A DNA stretch of 64,000 bases from MAG-120531 sp963934855 (GTDB lineage: Bacteria > Bacteroidota > Bacteroidia > Flavobacteriales > Flavobacteriaceae), in assembly GCA_963934855.1 (NCBI GenBank), contig CAWWAC010000001.1:186001-250000 (forward strand), given 5' to 3'. Both the position numbers and the translations under genes were made by a program. Under the pieces are notes generated by a model. That model did not search any database. It was not told the origin of the DNA and saw only the letters and a list, made by a program, of their open reading frames with translations. Positions 41,190 to 50,271 of this stretch are shown in pieces (the stretch's first letter is position 1; the number at the start of each line of letters is the position of its first letter).

Positions 41190-43796
41190 ATGCAACTTAA
41201 CAACTTTACTATAAAAGCACAAGAAGCATTGCAAGAAGCCCAACAACTAGCCATGAGTTTCTCACATGCAGAGATAGATTTTGAGCACCTCTTTAAGGCT
41301 ATGCTAAAAACGGACACGTATCTTTTTAGTTATTTACTGCAAAAAATAGAGATTGATGACCTTTTGCTTTTAAAGGTTATTAATGAAATATTGGGAGAAA
41401 AATCAAAAGTTTCAGGAGGTAATATTCAGTGGTCAAGAGCTGTAAGTCAAGTATTGCATGAAGCCCAACAAGAAGCAAAAAAATTAAATGACCAATACGT
41501 GACCTTGGAGCATTTGTTTTTGGCTATTTTAAAAAATAAAAATAAGGTATCGCAGCTATTAAAAGATCAAGGAGCAACAGAGAATAACTTAATTAAGGCT
41601 ATTGGTATGCTAAGAAATGGAAAAAAAGTAGATTCAAACAATCCAGAATCTAACTATAATGCACTAGAAAAATATGCTAAAAACCTAAATGTGCTTGCAG
41701 ATAAAGGTAAGTTAGATCCCGTTATAGGTAGAGATGAAGAAATTAGACGTGTCTTACAAATTTTATCAAGAAGAACAAAAAATAATCCCATTCTAGTAGG
41801 AGAACCCGGTGTTGGTAAAACTGCTATAGCGGAAGGGTTGGCACATAGAATAGTTCAAGGAGATGTTCCTGAAAATTTAAAAGGAAAGGTTATTTATGCA
41901 CTAGACATGGGTGCTTTAATTGCAGGGGCTAAATACAAAGGTGAATTTGAAGAAAGGTTAAAGTCTGTTATAAAAGAAGTAACAGAGGCAGCCGGGGAGG
42001 TTTTGTTATTTATAGATGAAATTCACACATTAGTAGGTGCAGGAGGGGGTGAAGGAGCTATGGATGCGGCAAATATTTTAAAACCAGCACTTGCCAGAGG
42101 AGAATTAAGAGCCATAGGGGCCACCACTCTAGAGGAGTACCAGAAATATTTTGAGAAAGACAAAGCTTTGGAAAGAAGGTTCCAAAAAGTGATTGTAGCA
42201 GAGCCAAATACAGAAAGTGCCATTTCTATTTTAAGAGGCATTAAGGATAAATATGAAGCCCACCACAAGGTTCAAATTAAAGATGAGGCTATTATTAGTG
42301 CGGTAAATTTGTCTCAAAGATATATTACTAATAGATTTTTACCAGATAAAGCTATTGATTTAATGGATGAGGCTGCTTCCAAATTAAGAATGGAAATAAA
42401 CTCTAAACCTGAAGAGCTAGATCAACTAGATAGAAAGATCATGCAGTTAGAAATTGAATTAGTAGCCATTAAAAGAGAAATCAATAAAGACGATCTAAAG
42501 GTTTTAGAAATAGACCTAGCCAACTTAAAAGAAAAGAGAAATAACATTTTTACAAAATGGGAGGCAGAGAAGCACCTAGTGGACCAGGTTCAGAAAATAA
42601 AAACAGCACTCGAAGATCTCAAACAAGAAGCAGAACGCGCAGAACGCAGTGGTGACTTTGCAAAAGTAGCTGAAATCAGATATGGAAAAACTAAAGAGCT
42701 AGAAAATAAGCTGTCTGCTCTTCAGGAAGAAATAGTGCAAGGAAGCTCAGGAAACAACCTGATTAGAGAGGTAGTTACTAGTGAGGACATAGCAGATGTA
42801 GTAGCAAAATGGACTGGAATTCCCGTGACTAAAATGTTGCAGACAGATATTGAAAAACTTTTAGGGTTAGAGGTAGTTCTTCACAAGCGCGTAGTGGGAC
42901 AAGAAGAGGCAATTACAGCTGTTTCAGACGCTATTAGAAGAAGTAGGGCTGGCTTACAAGACGCAAACAAACCACTAGGATCCTTTTTATTTTTAGGAAC
43001 TACAGGAGTAGGTAAAACAGAGCTGGCTAAAACTTTGGCAGATTATTTATTTAATGACGTGAATGCCATGACCAGAATAGACATGAGTGAATATCAAGAA
43101 AAGCACTCTGTAAGCAGACTAGTAGGCGCACCTCCAGGCTATGTTGGTTATGATGAAGGTGGGCAGCTCACAGAAGCTATTAGAAGGAGACCCTATTCTG
43201 TGGTACTATTAGATGAGATAGAAAAAGCACATCCAGACACCTTTAACATATTATTACAGGTATTAGATGAAGGAAGGCTTACAGACAATAAAGGACGTGT
43301 AGCAGATTTTAAAAATGCTATTATTATTATGACTAGCAATCTGGGTGGACATTTAATTCAAGAGGCATATGAAGCAGAAAAAGATTTAGAGAAAGCAGCT
43401 GCTATTGCCAAAGAAGGAGTTATGGGTATATTAAAGAAAAATGTAAGGCCTGAGTTTTTAAACAGAATTGACGATATAGTCATGTTTAGTCCTCTTACCC
43501 AATCTAATATTAATGAGATTGTACATATACAATTAAAACAACTACAAAAACAGCTTTTAAACCAACAGATAACAGTAGACGCTTCACCAGAAGCCATAGC
43601 GTTTCTTGGAAAAAAAGGATTTGATCCAGTTTATGGAGCAAGACCATTAAAAAGAGTCATTCAAAAGGAAATTTTAAATGAACTCTCAAAATCAATTTTA
43701 AATGGAAAAGTTAAGACAGACAGTGTAGTGCTTATAGATTGTTTTAAGGGACACATAGTATTTAAAAGCTCAGAAAACTTTGATATAAAAATATAG
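41190..43796 (+). CDS. clpB: ATP-dependent disaggregase Hsp100
   Basis: Hexameric AAA+ chaperone that extracts proteins from aggregates with DnaK. Order: Clp N domain (1-150, MQLNNFTIKAQEALQEAQ), AAA1 with Walker A GEPGVGKTA near 205 and LLFIDEIHTLVGAGG near 275, the ClpB-specific middle coiled coil at about 405-520 (which distinguishes it from ClpA/ClpC), AAA2 with GTTGVGKTE near 607, LLDEIEKAHP near 675 and the C-terminal GARPLKR sensor 2. 868 aa, complete. Strong terminator downstream. Confidence 0.97.
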   Translation: MQLNNFTIKAQEALQEAQQLAMSFSHAEIDFEHLFKAMLKTDTYLFSYLLQKIEIDDLLLLKVINEILGEKSKVSGGNIQWSRAVSQVLHEAQQEAKKLNDQYVTLEHLFLAILKNKNKVSQLLKDQGATENNLIKAIGMLRNGKKVDSNNPESNYNALEKYAKNLNVLADKGKLDPVIGRDEEIRRVLQILSRRTKNNPILVGEPGVGKTAIAEGLAHRIVQGDVPENLKGKVIYALDMGALIAGAKYKGEFEERLKSVIKEVTEAAGEVLLFIDEIHTLVGAGGGEGAMDAANILKPALARGELRAIGATTLEEYQKYFEKDKALERRFQKVIVAEPNTESAISILRGIKDKYEAHHKVQIKDEAIISAVNLSQRYITNRFLPDKAIDLMDEAASKLRMEINSKPEELDQLDRKIMQLEIELVAIKREINKDDLKVLEIDLANLKEKRNNIFTKWEAEKHLVDQVQKIKTALEDLKQEAERAERSGDFAKVAEIRYGKTKELENKLSALQEEIVQGSSGNNLIREVVTSEDIADVVAKWTGIPVTKMLQTDIEKLLGLEVVLHKRVVGQEEAITAVSDAIRRSRAGLQDANKPLGSFLFLGTTGVGKTELAKTLADYLFNDVNAMTRIDMSEYQEKHSVSRLVGAPPGYVGYDEGGQLTEAIRRRPYSVVLLDEIEKAHPDTFNILLQVLDEGRLTDNKGRVADFKNAIIIMTSNLGGHLIQEAYEAEKDLEKAAAIAKEGVMGILKKNVRPEFLNRIDDIVMFSPLTQSNINEIVHIQLKQLQKQLLNQQITVDASPEAIAFLGKKGFDPVYGARPLKRVIQKEILNELSKSILNGKVKTDSVVLIDCFKGHIVFKSSENFDIKI

Positions 43797-43849
43797 CAGC
43801 TCCAATAAAATCAATGTCACATAATTATTTCTTAAACATTTTAAATTCT

Positions 43850-43877
43850 AAAAAAGGCCTCATTGAAGGCCTTTTTT
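43850..43877 (+). terminator. Intrinsic terminator of clpB
   Basis: Stem AAAAAAGGCCT / AGGCCTTTTTT with a 6-base loop, continuing into eight T. Located 53 bases after the clpB stop. Confidence 0.85.
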
Positions 43878-43901
43878 TTATATTAGTTAAAAAATAATTC
43901 A

Positions 43902-44510
43902 ATGCCTAGCAAAGCGCAAAAAACAACCCTATACATTATTGAGAAAGTGGCACCACTATTCAATAAGCACGGCTATGCCGCTACAAGCCTTAGCACCATT
44001 ACAGAAGCTACTGGCCTTACAAAAGGAGCTTTATACGGCAACTTCAAAAATAAAGAAGCACTTGCTTTGGCAGCTTATCTATACAACAGCAACCGCTTAG
44101 TGAGCCTAATAGGTCTTAAAACGAATGCTAAAACGCACCCACTAGAAAAACTCACTGCCTTTACAGAATTTTATAAAAACTATACCGTTTTTACTGGACC
44201 TATAGGAGGTTGTCCTATTTTAAACGTTGGGGTAGATGCTCTTGAAAATAACCAAACGCTCTCTCTAGCGGTTCAAAGTACCATAAAATCTTTAGAAAAA
44301 ATGGTGACAAAAATATTAAATGATGGTGTAAACCAGCACATTATTCATGTGAGAGTACTTCCCTCTCAATTTTCAAAACAATTCATCACCATGCTGCTGG
44401 GAGCAGTAAGTATGTCAAGCATTACAGGAGACCACAAATACTTACTCAATACAGTAGCTTACTTAGACCAATTAATATTGAGAGAAATTAAACAAGTTAA
44501 AAATTTTTAA
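43902..44510 (+). CDS. TetR/AcrR family transcriptional regulator, 202 aa
   Basis: N-terminal TetR helix-turn-helix: FNKHGYAATSLSTITEATGLTKGALYGNFKNKEALA at about 19-54. The C-terminal ligand domain (GPIGGCPILNVGVDALENN) resembles the AefR/LmrA-like group, where the GGCP motif is common. It is followed after two bases by a histidine phosphatase gene, suggesting one transcript. Its ligand and operator are not evident. Confidence 0.88.
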   Translation: MPSKAQKTTLYIIEKVAPLFNKHGYAATSLSTITEATGLTKGALYGNFKNKEALALAAYLYNSNRLVSLIGLKTNAKTHPLEKLTAFTEFYKNYTVFTGPIGGCPILNVGVDALENNQTLSLAVQSTIKSLEKMVTKILNDGVNQHIIHVRVLPSQFSKQFITMLLGAVSMSSITGDHKYLLNTVAYLDQLILREIKQVKNF

Positions 44511-44512
44511 AT

Positions 44513-45037
44513 ATGAAAAATACCTTCCAAAAATTATTATTTTTAATCATACTCATGGGTTCTTTTTCGTGTATAGCACAATCAGATACTGTGCTAAATT
44601 CAAATACTACCACCATTTACTTCATTAGACATGCAGAAAAAGACAGGAGTAATCTAAGTGAAAAAAATCCTCGTCTAAATACAGAAGGTATAAAAAGATC
44701 AAAAAAATGGGTGCATTTCTTTAAAGATATTCCATTAGCAGCAGTGTATAGCACTCAATACCTAAGAACTGAGGAAACTGCTTTACCCACAGCTACAGAT
44801 AAAGGCTTGGTGATCCAGTTTTATGATGCAAATAAATTAAACCCTACTCCCTTTTTGGAAAAACACCAAGGAACAGCTATCCTAATTGTGGGTCACAGCA
44901 ACACTACTCCAGCATTTGTAAACGAATTTATAAAGGAAAAAAGATTTAAAGATCTCTCTGATAATGACAACGGAAGTGTCTTTAAAGTCCAGTATATTAA
45001 TGGGCAAATTTTGGTGCAACAATATCATGTAGATTAG
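44513..45037 (+). CDS. Exported histidine phosphatase family protein, 174 aa
   Basis: Signal-like N-terminus (MKNTFQKLLFLIILMGSFSCIAQ), with a cysteine in FSC that could be a lipobox (SFSC). The catalytic RHG-type motif is FIRHAEKDRS near 37, with a second histidine in ILIVGHSNTTP near 124 and YSTQYLRTEETA near 81. This is the phosphoglycerate mutase/SixA superfamily, probably a periplasmic phosphatase of unknown substrate. It runs directly behind the tetR gene. Confidence 0.85.
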   Translation: MKNTFQKLLFLIILMGSFSCIAQSDTVLNSNTTTIYFIRHAEKDRSNLSEKNPRLNTEGIKRSKKWVHFFKDIPLAAVYSTQYLRTEETALPTATDKGLVIQFYDANKLNPTPFLEKHQGTAILIVGHSNTTPAFVNEFIKEKRFKDLSDNDNGSVFKVQYINGQILVQQYHVD

Positions 45038-45049
45038 TAGATAGAAGCT

Positions 45050-45057
45050 TATTTTTG
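45050..45057 (+). promoter_or_regulatory. -7 box touching the smpB start
   Basis: TATTTTTG fits TAnnTTTG and ends five bases before the smpB ATG. By the spacing seen at the SRP RNA gene, transcription would start about at the ATG, giving a leaderless mRNA. It lies just past the upstream gene's stop. Confidence 0.5.
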
Positions 45058-45062
45058 TACTC

Positions 45063-45524
45063 ATGCAACCAAAAATTAACATTAGAAACAAAAGGGCTAG
45101 ATTTGAATACGAACTCTTAGAGCAATACAACGCCGGTATAGTTCTAGGGGGTACTGAAATTAAATCTATTAGACTTGGAAAGGCACAAATCACAGAGAGT
45201 TTCTGTGAGTTTAGTGAACAAGGAGAACTTTTTATTGTTAATATGCAAGTAGATGAGTACAGCCATGGAAGTCACTACAACCACAAACCAAAGGCGCTTA
45301 GGAAACTTTTATTACAAAAGCGTGAATTAAAAAAACTACATAGGGAAGTTAAAAATTCAGGGCTTACCATTGTTCCCTTACTGCTTTATATTAGTGACAA
45401 AGGAATAGCAAAGCTCAATATTGCCCTAGCCAAGGGTAAAAAGTTATACGATAAAAGAGAGGCTTTAAAAGAAAGGGATACTAAAAAAGATTTAGATAGA
45501 ATAAAGAAAAGTTTTAATTCATAA
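45063..45524 (+). CDS. smpB: SsrA-binding protein
   Basis: SmpB brings tmRNA to stalled ribosomes for trans-translation. Family segments: RRARFEYELLEQYNAGIVLGGTEIKSIR near 10-38 (here NKRARFEYEL), YSHGSHYNHKPKALRKLLLQKREL near 78, and ALAKGKKLYDKREALKERDTKKDLDR at the end. 153 aa, normal. No Shine-Dalgarno, and a -7 box abuts the ATG. The next gene begins at the base after its stop. Confidence 0.96.
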   Translation: MQPKINIRNKRARFEYELLEQYNAGIVLGGTEIKSIRLGKAQITESFCEFSEQGELFIVNMQVDEYSHGSHYNHKPKALRKLLLQKRELKKLHREVKNSGLTIVPLLLYISDKGIAKLNIALAKGKKLYDKREALKERDTKKDLDRIKKSFNS

Positions 45525-46952
45525 ATGGCTATTTATTTAAACAAATCTGCTTGGCTATTTGTCTTTCTTTCTATCATACCTTTTATTGGTTATTCACAAA
45601 GTTTTTCTCGGGCCATAGCGCCAAAGTTTAGTTGGCATTCAGAGCACCATGCCAACCTTCCTTTCCATCCATTTGACACCCTGCTTACTACCAAGTTCAA
45701 TAGGAAGAATCATTGGGCTATGGGCATGCCATGGCAGAAACCCTTTGCTCAATTTCAATCAAAGAATTTTTACATAGAACCTATAGTACAAAATACCCAC
45801 TTTAATACAGTCCAAGGTTGGGAAAGTAGTTTAATAGCTTATAAAAATTTTCCTGGAAACTTAGTGCTAAAAGCATCCATAAACTATGGATTTACAGATC
45901 AAGTACTTAGGCCTACTATAGGAATATGGAAAACACTTAGTAAACAATCATCTCTTTTTGCCTCCATTGGAAATAAAATAAATCAATTTAATAATTCTCC
46001 AGCCATTGTACCAAGAGCCAATTCGATAGGGAGTTTATTTTTTGAAGACAATTTTGCCAAACTATATGAGTCTAAATTTTTTTACTTTGATTATTTATTT
46101 TTAAAGAATATTAAAAAAACTACTCTTACAATTAAAAATACGCTTCTATTAGCTAGAAATAATGCGCTAAAAAACAAAAGCAGCCAATATTTCTTTAATG
46201 ATCAAGAAGATAGCTATTTCTCTAATAACCCAATATTTCCAAGAGACTATACTCAAAAAGCTTTTAATAATTTCAATCAAATTTCCCATGAAATAAATAT
46301 TCAATTTTCAAGTATTTCTGGAACTAATAACGCGCACAAACAAACTGCTTTGTTGGGGTTGAGAACCGCACTCCCATTTAATATTTCAAGTCCATTAGCT
46401 CCTGTGGAACTCCTAGGAGCTAATAAATTTGGTGCTGCTAACAGTCTGGCATATGAGAATTTATTAAAACCTTACGCGCCTTACATCATGATAGTGTTAC
46501 AACACAAACAACTCATTGAATTTCATAAGATTGGGCATTTAAGTAGCTTTATTCAGTTTGGAAGCTTTATTAAAGAAAAGGACATTCCATTTACAGATTT
46601 TAAACATTTTAATGGGAACCAAACCAAAGTAGTCAGAGGTGAATATACTGAGGTTTTTAATCTACTCCCCTACTATGAAATGAGTACAGATAACTCTTTT
46701 TCACAGTGGCATATAGAACATAACTTTAAAGGGTTTTTACTAGACAAAATACCGCTTATTAAAAAGTTAGATTGGGAATCTATAATCAGTTTAAAAAGAT
46801 TAATAAGGTCTGGAGAAATTTCTTACACAGAATTGGCCTTTGGAATTGGGAATATCGGATTTACAAACAATAGAATATTGAGATTAGAGTATGTACAATC
46901 CTATTTTGGCAGTCAATACTCAAAAGGTTTTACAGTAGGCCTCATTTTTTAA
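45525..46952 (+). CDS. DUF5686-like outer-membrane beta-barrel protein, 475 aa
   Basis: Signal peptide at about 1-25 (LFVFLSIIPFIGYSQS). The rest is strand-rich with aromatic-ended strands and a terminal phenylalanine (GFTVGLIF), as in outer-membrane barrels. The last 100 residues (FNLLPYYEMSTDNSF, HIEHNFKGFLLDKIPLIKKL, LRLEYVQSYFG) match my memory of the DUF5686 C-terminal domain. The N-terminal carboxypeptidase-regulatory-like domain usual in DUF5686 proteins is missing, so it is a short form. It directly abuts smpB (stop TAA, then ATG), implying coupled translation. Function unknown. Confidence 0.75.
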   Translation: MAIYLNKSAWLFVFLSIIPFIGYSQSFSRAIAPKFSWHSEHHANLPFHPFDTLLTTKFNRKNHWAMGMPWQKPFAQFQSKNFYIEPIVQNTHFNTVQGWESSLIAYKNFPGNLVLKASINYGFTDQVLRPTIGIWKTLSKQSSLFASIGNKINQFNNSPAIVPRANSIGSLFFEDNFAKLYESKFFYFDYLFLKNIKKTTLTIKNTLLLARNNALKNKSSQYFFNDQEDSYFSNNPIFPRDYTQKAFNNFNQISHEINIQFSSISGTNNAHKQTALLGLRTALPFNISSPLAPVELLGANKFGAANSLAYENLLKPYAPYIMIVLQHKQLIEFHKIGHLSSFIQFGSFIKEKDIPFTDFKHFNGNQTKVVRGEYTEVFNLLPYYEMSTDNSFSQWHIEHNFKGFLLDKIPLIKKLDWESIISLKRLIRSGEISYTELAFGIGNIGFTNNRILRLEYVQSYFGSQYSKGFTVGLIF

Positions 46953-47006
46953 TAAACACATTCTAAATAATGGCCTTTATATCACATAAAGCTTATAAAT
47001 GACGCT

Positions 47007-47657
47007 TTAATTTTTCTTCTCCAAAAGTGGTACAAATTTAAAAGAGCCAAAGGTCTTACGCTCAAAGCTATTTGCAGCTGTTCTAATATAAAGCGTCATT
47101 TCCTGCTCTTTGTCTCCTATGGGTATGACTAGCCTACCTCCTATTTTCAATTGCTCTAATAAAGGCTTTGGCACATAAGGAGCTCCTGCTGTCACTACAA
47201 TACTGTCAAAGGGAGCGTCTTCAGGCATGCCTAAATAACCATCACCAAAGGTGTGTTTTTTAGGCCTATAACCTGCCTTTTTAAAAAACATTTGGGTCTT
47301 CTTAAAAAGTTCTAATTGTCTCTCAACAGTAAATACCTGAGCCTTTAATTCTAACAAAACTGCTGTCTGGTAACCACTACCTGTTCCAATTTCTAAAATT
47401 TTATGAGTGGGCAGCACCTCTAGTAATTCTGTTTGAAAAGCCACTGTATAAGGATGAGAAATAGTCTGGTCTGCCCCAATAGGGAAAGCCTTATTCATAT
47501 AGGCATGGTCTTCAAAGCTAGAATCTAAAAAGAGATGCCTAGGAACCGTTTTAATAGCCTTTAAAACAGCTGGTTGAGAAATCCCTTTCTCTTGTAGCTT
47601 AATGGCTAATAAATTTCTTAAACCCTGATGTTTTGTAGTATTTAGCAAGTTGAGCAT
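47007..47657 (-). CDS. pcm: Protein-L-isoaspartate O-methyltransferase
   Basis: SAM-dependent repair enzyme that methylates isoaspartyl residues. Motifs: AFPIGADQTISHPYTVAFQTELLEV at about 58-82, SAM-binding EIGTGSGYQTAVLLEL near 93, VFTVERQLEL near 113, SIVVTAGAPYVPKPLLEQL near 155 and GGRLVIPIGDKEQEM near 175. 216 aa, normal. Monocistronic, convergent with the barrel gene and divergent from the oxidoreductase operon. Confidence 0.94.
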   Translation of the reverse strand: MLNLLNTTKHQGLRNLLAIKLQEKGISQPAVLKAIKTVPRHLFLDSSFEDHAYMNKAFPIGADQTISHPYTVAFQTELLEVLPTHKILEIGTGSGYQTAVLLELKAQVFTVERQLELFKKTQMFFKKAGYRPKKHTFGDGYLGMPEDAPFDSIVVTAGAPYVPKPLLEQLKIGGRLVIPIGDKEQEMTLYIRTAANSFERKTFGSFKFVPLLEKKN

Positions 47658-47731
47658 ATTAAAACACTAAGATAGTTAAACTCAAAAAATGATTAATTAG
47701 AAATAGTGCAAAAAGAATGCCTACATATCCT

Positions 47732-47739
47732 TATTTTTG
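47732..47739 (+). promoter_or_regulatory. -7 box for the oxidoreductase-to-miaA operon
   Basis: TATTTTTG fits TAnnTTTG, 17 bases before the ATG at 47757. An in-frame start further upstream would precede the transcript and is rejected. Confidence 0.5.
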
Positions 47740-47756
47740 TATTAAAATATAAACAG

Positions 47757-48716
47757 ATGCTTAAAATTGGAGTGTTAGGTGCGGGACATTTAGGAAAAAT
47801 CCATTTAAAATTGGCCCAACAATCTAAGGAGTATGAATTGGTTGGTTTTTATGATCCAGATACAAAAGCAGCAGAGGCCTTAAGCGCCACTTTAGGGTAT
47901 CCCTTTTTTAATTCAATAGATACGCTTATAGAAGCATCAGAGGTTATAGATATTGTGACCCCTACCGTCTCTCATTTTGAGTTAGCCCAAAAAGTCATCA
48001 GAAAAGGCAGGCATGTTTTTATTGAAAAGCCCATTACCAACACTTTAGAAGAAGCTCAAAGTCTATTAGCGCTGGCTGAGGAATTTGGCGTAAAGGGCCA
48101 AGTAGGTCATGTAGAGCGATTTAATCCAGCGTTTAAAGCGGTAAAGGCGCATATTAATAATCCTATGTTTATAGAAACACACAGGCTGGCAGAATTTAAT
48201 CCAAGGGGGACAGATGTTCCTGTAGTCTTGGATTTAATGATTCATGATATAGACATTATCCTCAGTGTGGTTCACTCAGAAGTAAAAGAAATTCATGCCA
48301 GTGGAATAGCTGTTATTAGCAGCTCCCCAGACATTGCAAATGCCAGACTACTTTTTGAAAATGGGTGTGTAGCCAATTTAACAGCCAGTAGAATTTCAAT
48401 GAAAAATATGAGGAAATCGAGGTTTTTTCAGAAAGACGCTTATATATCTGTAGACTTCCTCACCAAAACCTCAGAAGTAGTGAGAATGAAAGATGCACCC
48501 AAAGAAATAGGCCCATTTGACATGGTTTTACAAAATGCAGAGGGTATAAAAAAACAAATCTATTTTGAGAAACCAGAAGTGACAGACAACAATGCTATAT
48601 TGGAAGAATTGGAAACTTTTGCAGTAGCTATTAAAAATAACAGCACTCCTATAGTTTCTTTAAAACAAGGGACAAAAGCACTTGAAATAGCCCTTCAAAT
48701 TATTAATAGTTTCTAA
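47757..48716 (+). CDS. Gfo/Idh/MocA family oxidoreductase, 319 aa
   Basis: Rossmann N-terminus MLKIGVLGAGHLGKIHLK with the GxGxxG loop, the family EKP motif in VFIEKPITNT near 95, and GHVERFNPAFKAV near 120, which resembles UDP-N-acetylglucosamine 3-dehydrogenase-like members. DLMIHDIDIIL near 160 holds the usual His/Asp. First gene of a plus-strand operon; its TAATG overlaps the next start. The substrate is not determined; it is the second member of this superfamily in the window. Confidence 0.85.
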   Translation: MLKIGVLGAGHLGKIHLKLAQQSKEYELVGFYDPDTKAAEALSATLGYPFFNSIDTLIEASEVIDIVTPTVSHFELAQKVIRKGRHVFIEKPITNTLEEAQSLLALAEEFGVKGQVGHVERFNPAFKAVKAHINNPMFIETHRLAEFNPRGTDVPVVLDLMIHDIDIILSVVHSEVKEIHASGIAVISSSPDIANARLLFENGCVANLTASRISMKNMRKSRFFQKDAYISVDFLTKTSEVVRMKDAPKEIGPFDMVLQNAEGIKKQIYFEKPEVTDNNAILEELETFAVAIKNNSTPIVSLKQGTKALEIALQIINSF

Positions 48717-49606
48717 TGAAAAAAATACAAAACATTTCTGTGATAGGTGCTGGAACTATGGGCAATGGAATAGCCCATGTATTTGCAATGCATGAATTTC
48801 AGGTAGTCCTCATAGACAAAGAAGCAGACATGCTTATTCTTGCTAAAGAAAAAATTGAAAAAAATCTAAAGAGGCAAGCAGATAAAAATCTGATTAAAAT
48901 GACGGACATTCCTGCTATTTTAGCTAGGATAGAGACCAAAATGGTAATTTCAGAAGGAGTTAAACATGCAGACTTAGTCATTGAAGCCATTAGTGAAAAT
49001 AATGATGCTAAGGAATTTGTATTTAGAGAGATAGACAAGCACAGCGCTCCACACACCATTCTGGCCTCTAATACCTCTTCCATTAGCATTACAAGCTTAG
49101 CTCAGCAGACTAAAAGACCCACTAAAGTAATTGGCATGCACTTTATGAACCCGGTACCTCTGATGAACTTGGTAGAAGTTATTAGTGGACACCATACAGA
49201 TCAAGAAAGCTTAAATGCCGTCTTAGCGCTCACTAGCACTATTGGCAAAGAAGCCATAATTGCAAAAGACTATCCAGGGTTTGTAGCTAATAGAATTCTA
49301 ATGCCCATGATCAATGAAGCCATAGAAGCATTATTCCAAGGAGTGGCTAGTATAGAAGGAATAGACGCTATTATGAAAGGCGGCATGAGACACCCTATGG
49401 GCCCCCTACAGCTAGCGGATTTTATAGGTTTAGACGTTTGCCTTTCTATTTTAAACGTCATGCATGACGGATTTAAAAATCCAAAATACGCTCCCTGCCC
49501 CCTTTTAGTCAAAATGGTTTCGGCAGGACAGCTAGGGGTTAAAACCGGGATTGGATTCTACCAGTATTCAGACCCTAAAAACCCACAAGCCAACACACAA
49601 ATTTAA
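48716..49606 (+). CDS. 3-Hydroxyacyl-CoA dehydrogenase, hydroxybutyryl type, 296 aa
   Basis: NAD-binding loop ISVIGAGTMGNGIAHVFA at 6-23, SNTSSISITSLA near 117 (catalytic Ser), IGMHFMNPVPLMNLVEVI near 138 (catalytic His) and GFVANRILMPMINEA near 185. Size and motifs fit 3-hydroxybutyryl-CoA dehydrogenase, oxidising (S)-3-hydroxyacyl-CoA. Translationally coupled to the preceding gene by a one-base overlap (TAATG). No thiolase or enoyl-CoA hydratase is adjacent. Confidence 0.92.
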   Translation: MKKIQNISVIGAGTMGNGIAHVFAMHEFQVVLIDKEADMLILAKEKIEKNLKRQADKNLIKMTDIPAILARIETKMVISEGVKHADLVIEAISENNDAKEFVFREIDKHSAPHTILASNTSSISITSLAQQTKRPTKVIGMHFMNPVPLMNLVEVISGHHTDQESLNAVLALTSTIGKEAIIAKDYPGFVANRILMPMINEAIEALFQGVASIEGIDAIMKGGMRHPMGPLQLADFIGLDVCLSILNVMHDGFKNPKYAPCPLLVKMVSAGQLGVKTGIGFYQYSDPKNPQANTQI

Positions 49607-49619
49607 TAGCGAGTAACCC

Positions 49620-50267
49620 ATGTCTATTTCTGAAAACTTAAAACAAATCATACAAGAACTACCTTCACATGTTTCATTAGTAGCTGTTTCTAAAACTAAG
49701 CCGCTGGCCGATCTAAAAATGGCTTACCAAACTGGGCAGCGCATTTTTGGAGAAAATAAGATTCAAGAAATGACACAGAAATGGGAAGCACTTCCCAAAG
49801 ACATATCTTGGCATATGATAGGCAATGTGCAAACAAATAAAATAAAATACATGGCTCCTTATGTAAGTTTGGTACATGGCATTGACAGAATTAAAGTGCT
49901 ACAGGAATTAAATAAGGAGGCAGCAAAAAATAACAGAGTTATTGAAGGCCTTTTACAGGTACATATTGCAGAAGAAGAAACAAAGTTTGGATTTTCTTCT
50001 GACGAAATACTAGCCTTGATAGACCAATTAAAGACATTTAAAAACGTTCATATAAAAGGGCTCATGGGAATGGCTAGCTTTACAGAAAATAAAGAGCAGG
50101 TTCAAAGTGAATTTAAAAGTCTTAAAAATCTTTATAACCAATGTATTTTTAAAGGCTGTGGTTTTAACACATTATCTATGGGAATGAGTGGTGACTATAA
50201 ATTAGCAATTAAAGAAGGTAGCACCTTAATTAGAGTAGGCAGTAAAATATTTGGAGAAAGAAATTAG
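49620..50267 (+). CDS. yggS: YggS family PLP homeostasis protein
   Basis: Single-domain PLP-binding protein that buffers pyridoxal phosphate and has no known catalytic reaction. The PLP lysine is in LVAVSKTKPLADL near 27; IFGENKIQEM near 45, WHMIGNVQTNKIKYM near 63, LLQVHIAEEETKFGF near 108 and LSMGMSGDYKLAIKEGSTLIRVGSKIFG at the end are all family hallmarks. 215 aa, normal. Four bases separate its stop from the exonuclease ATG. Confidence 0.94.
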   Translation: MSISENLKQIIQELPSHVSLVAVSKTKPLADLKMAYQTGQRIFGENKIQEMTQKWEALPKDISWHMIGNVQTNKIKYMAPYVSLVHGIDRIKVLQELNKEAAKNNRVIEGLLQVHIAEEETKFGFSSDEILALIDQLKTFKNVHIKGLMGMASFTENKEQVQSEFKSLKNLYNQCIFKGCGFNTLSMGMSGDYKLAIKEGSTLIRVGSKIFGERN

Positions 50268-50271
50268 TCGC

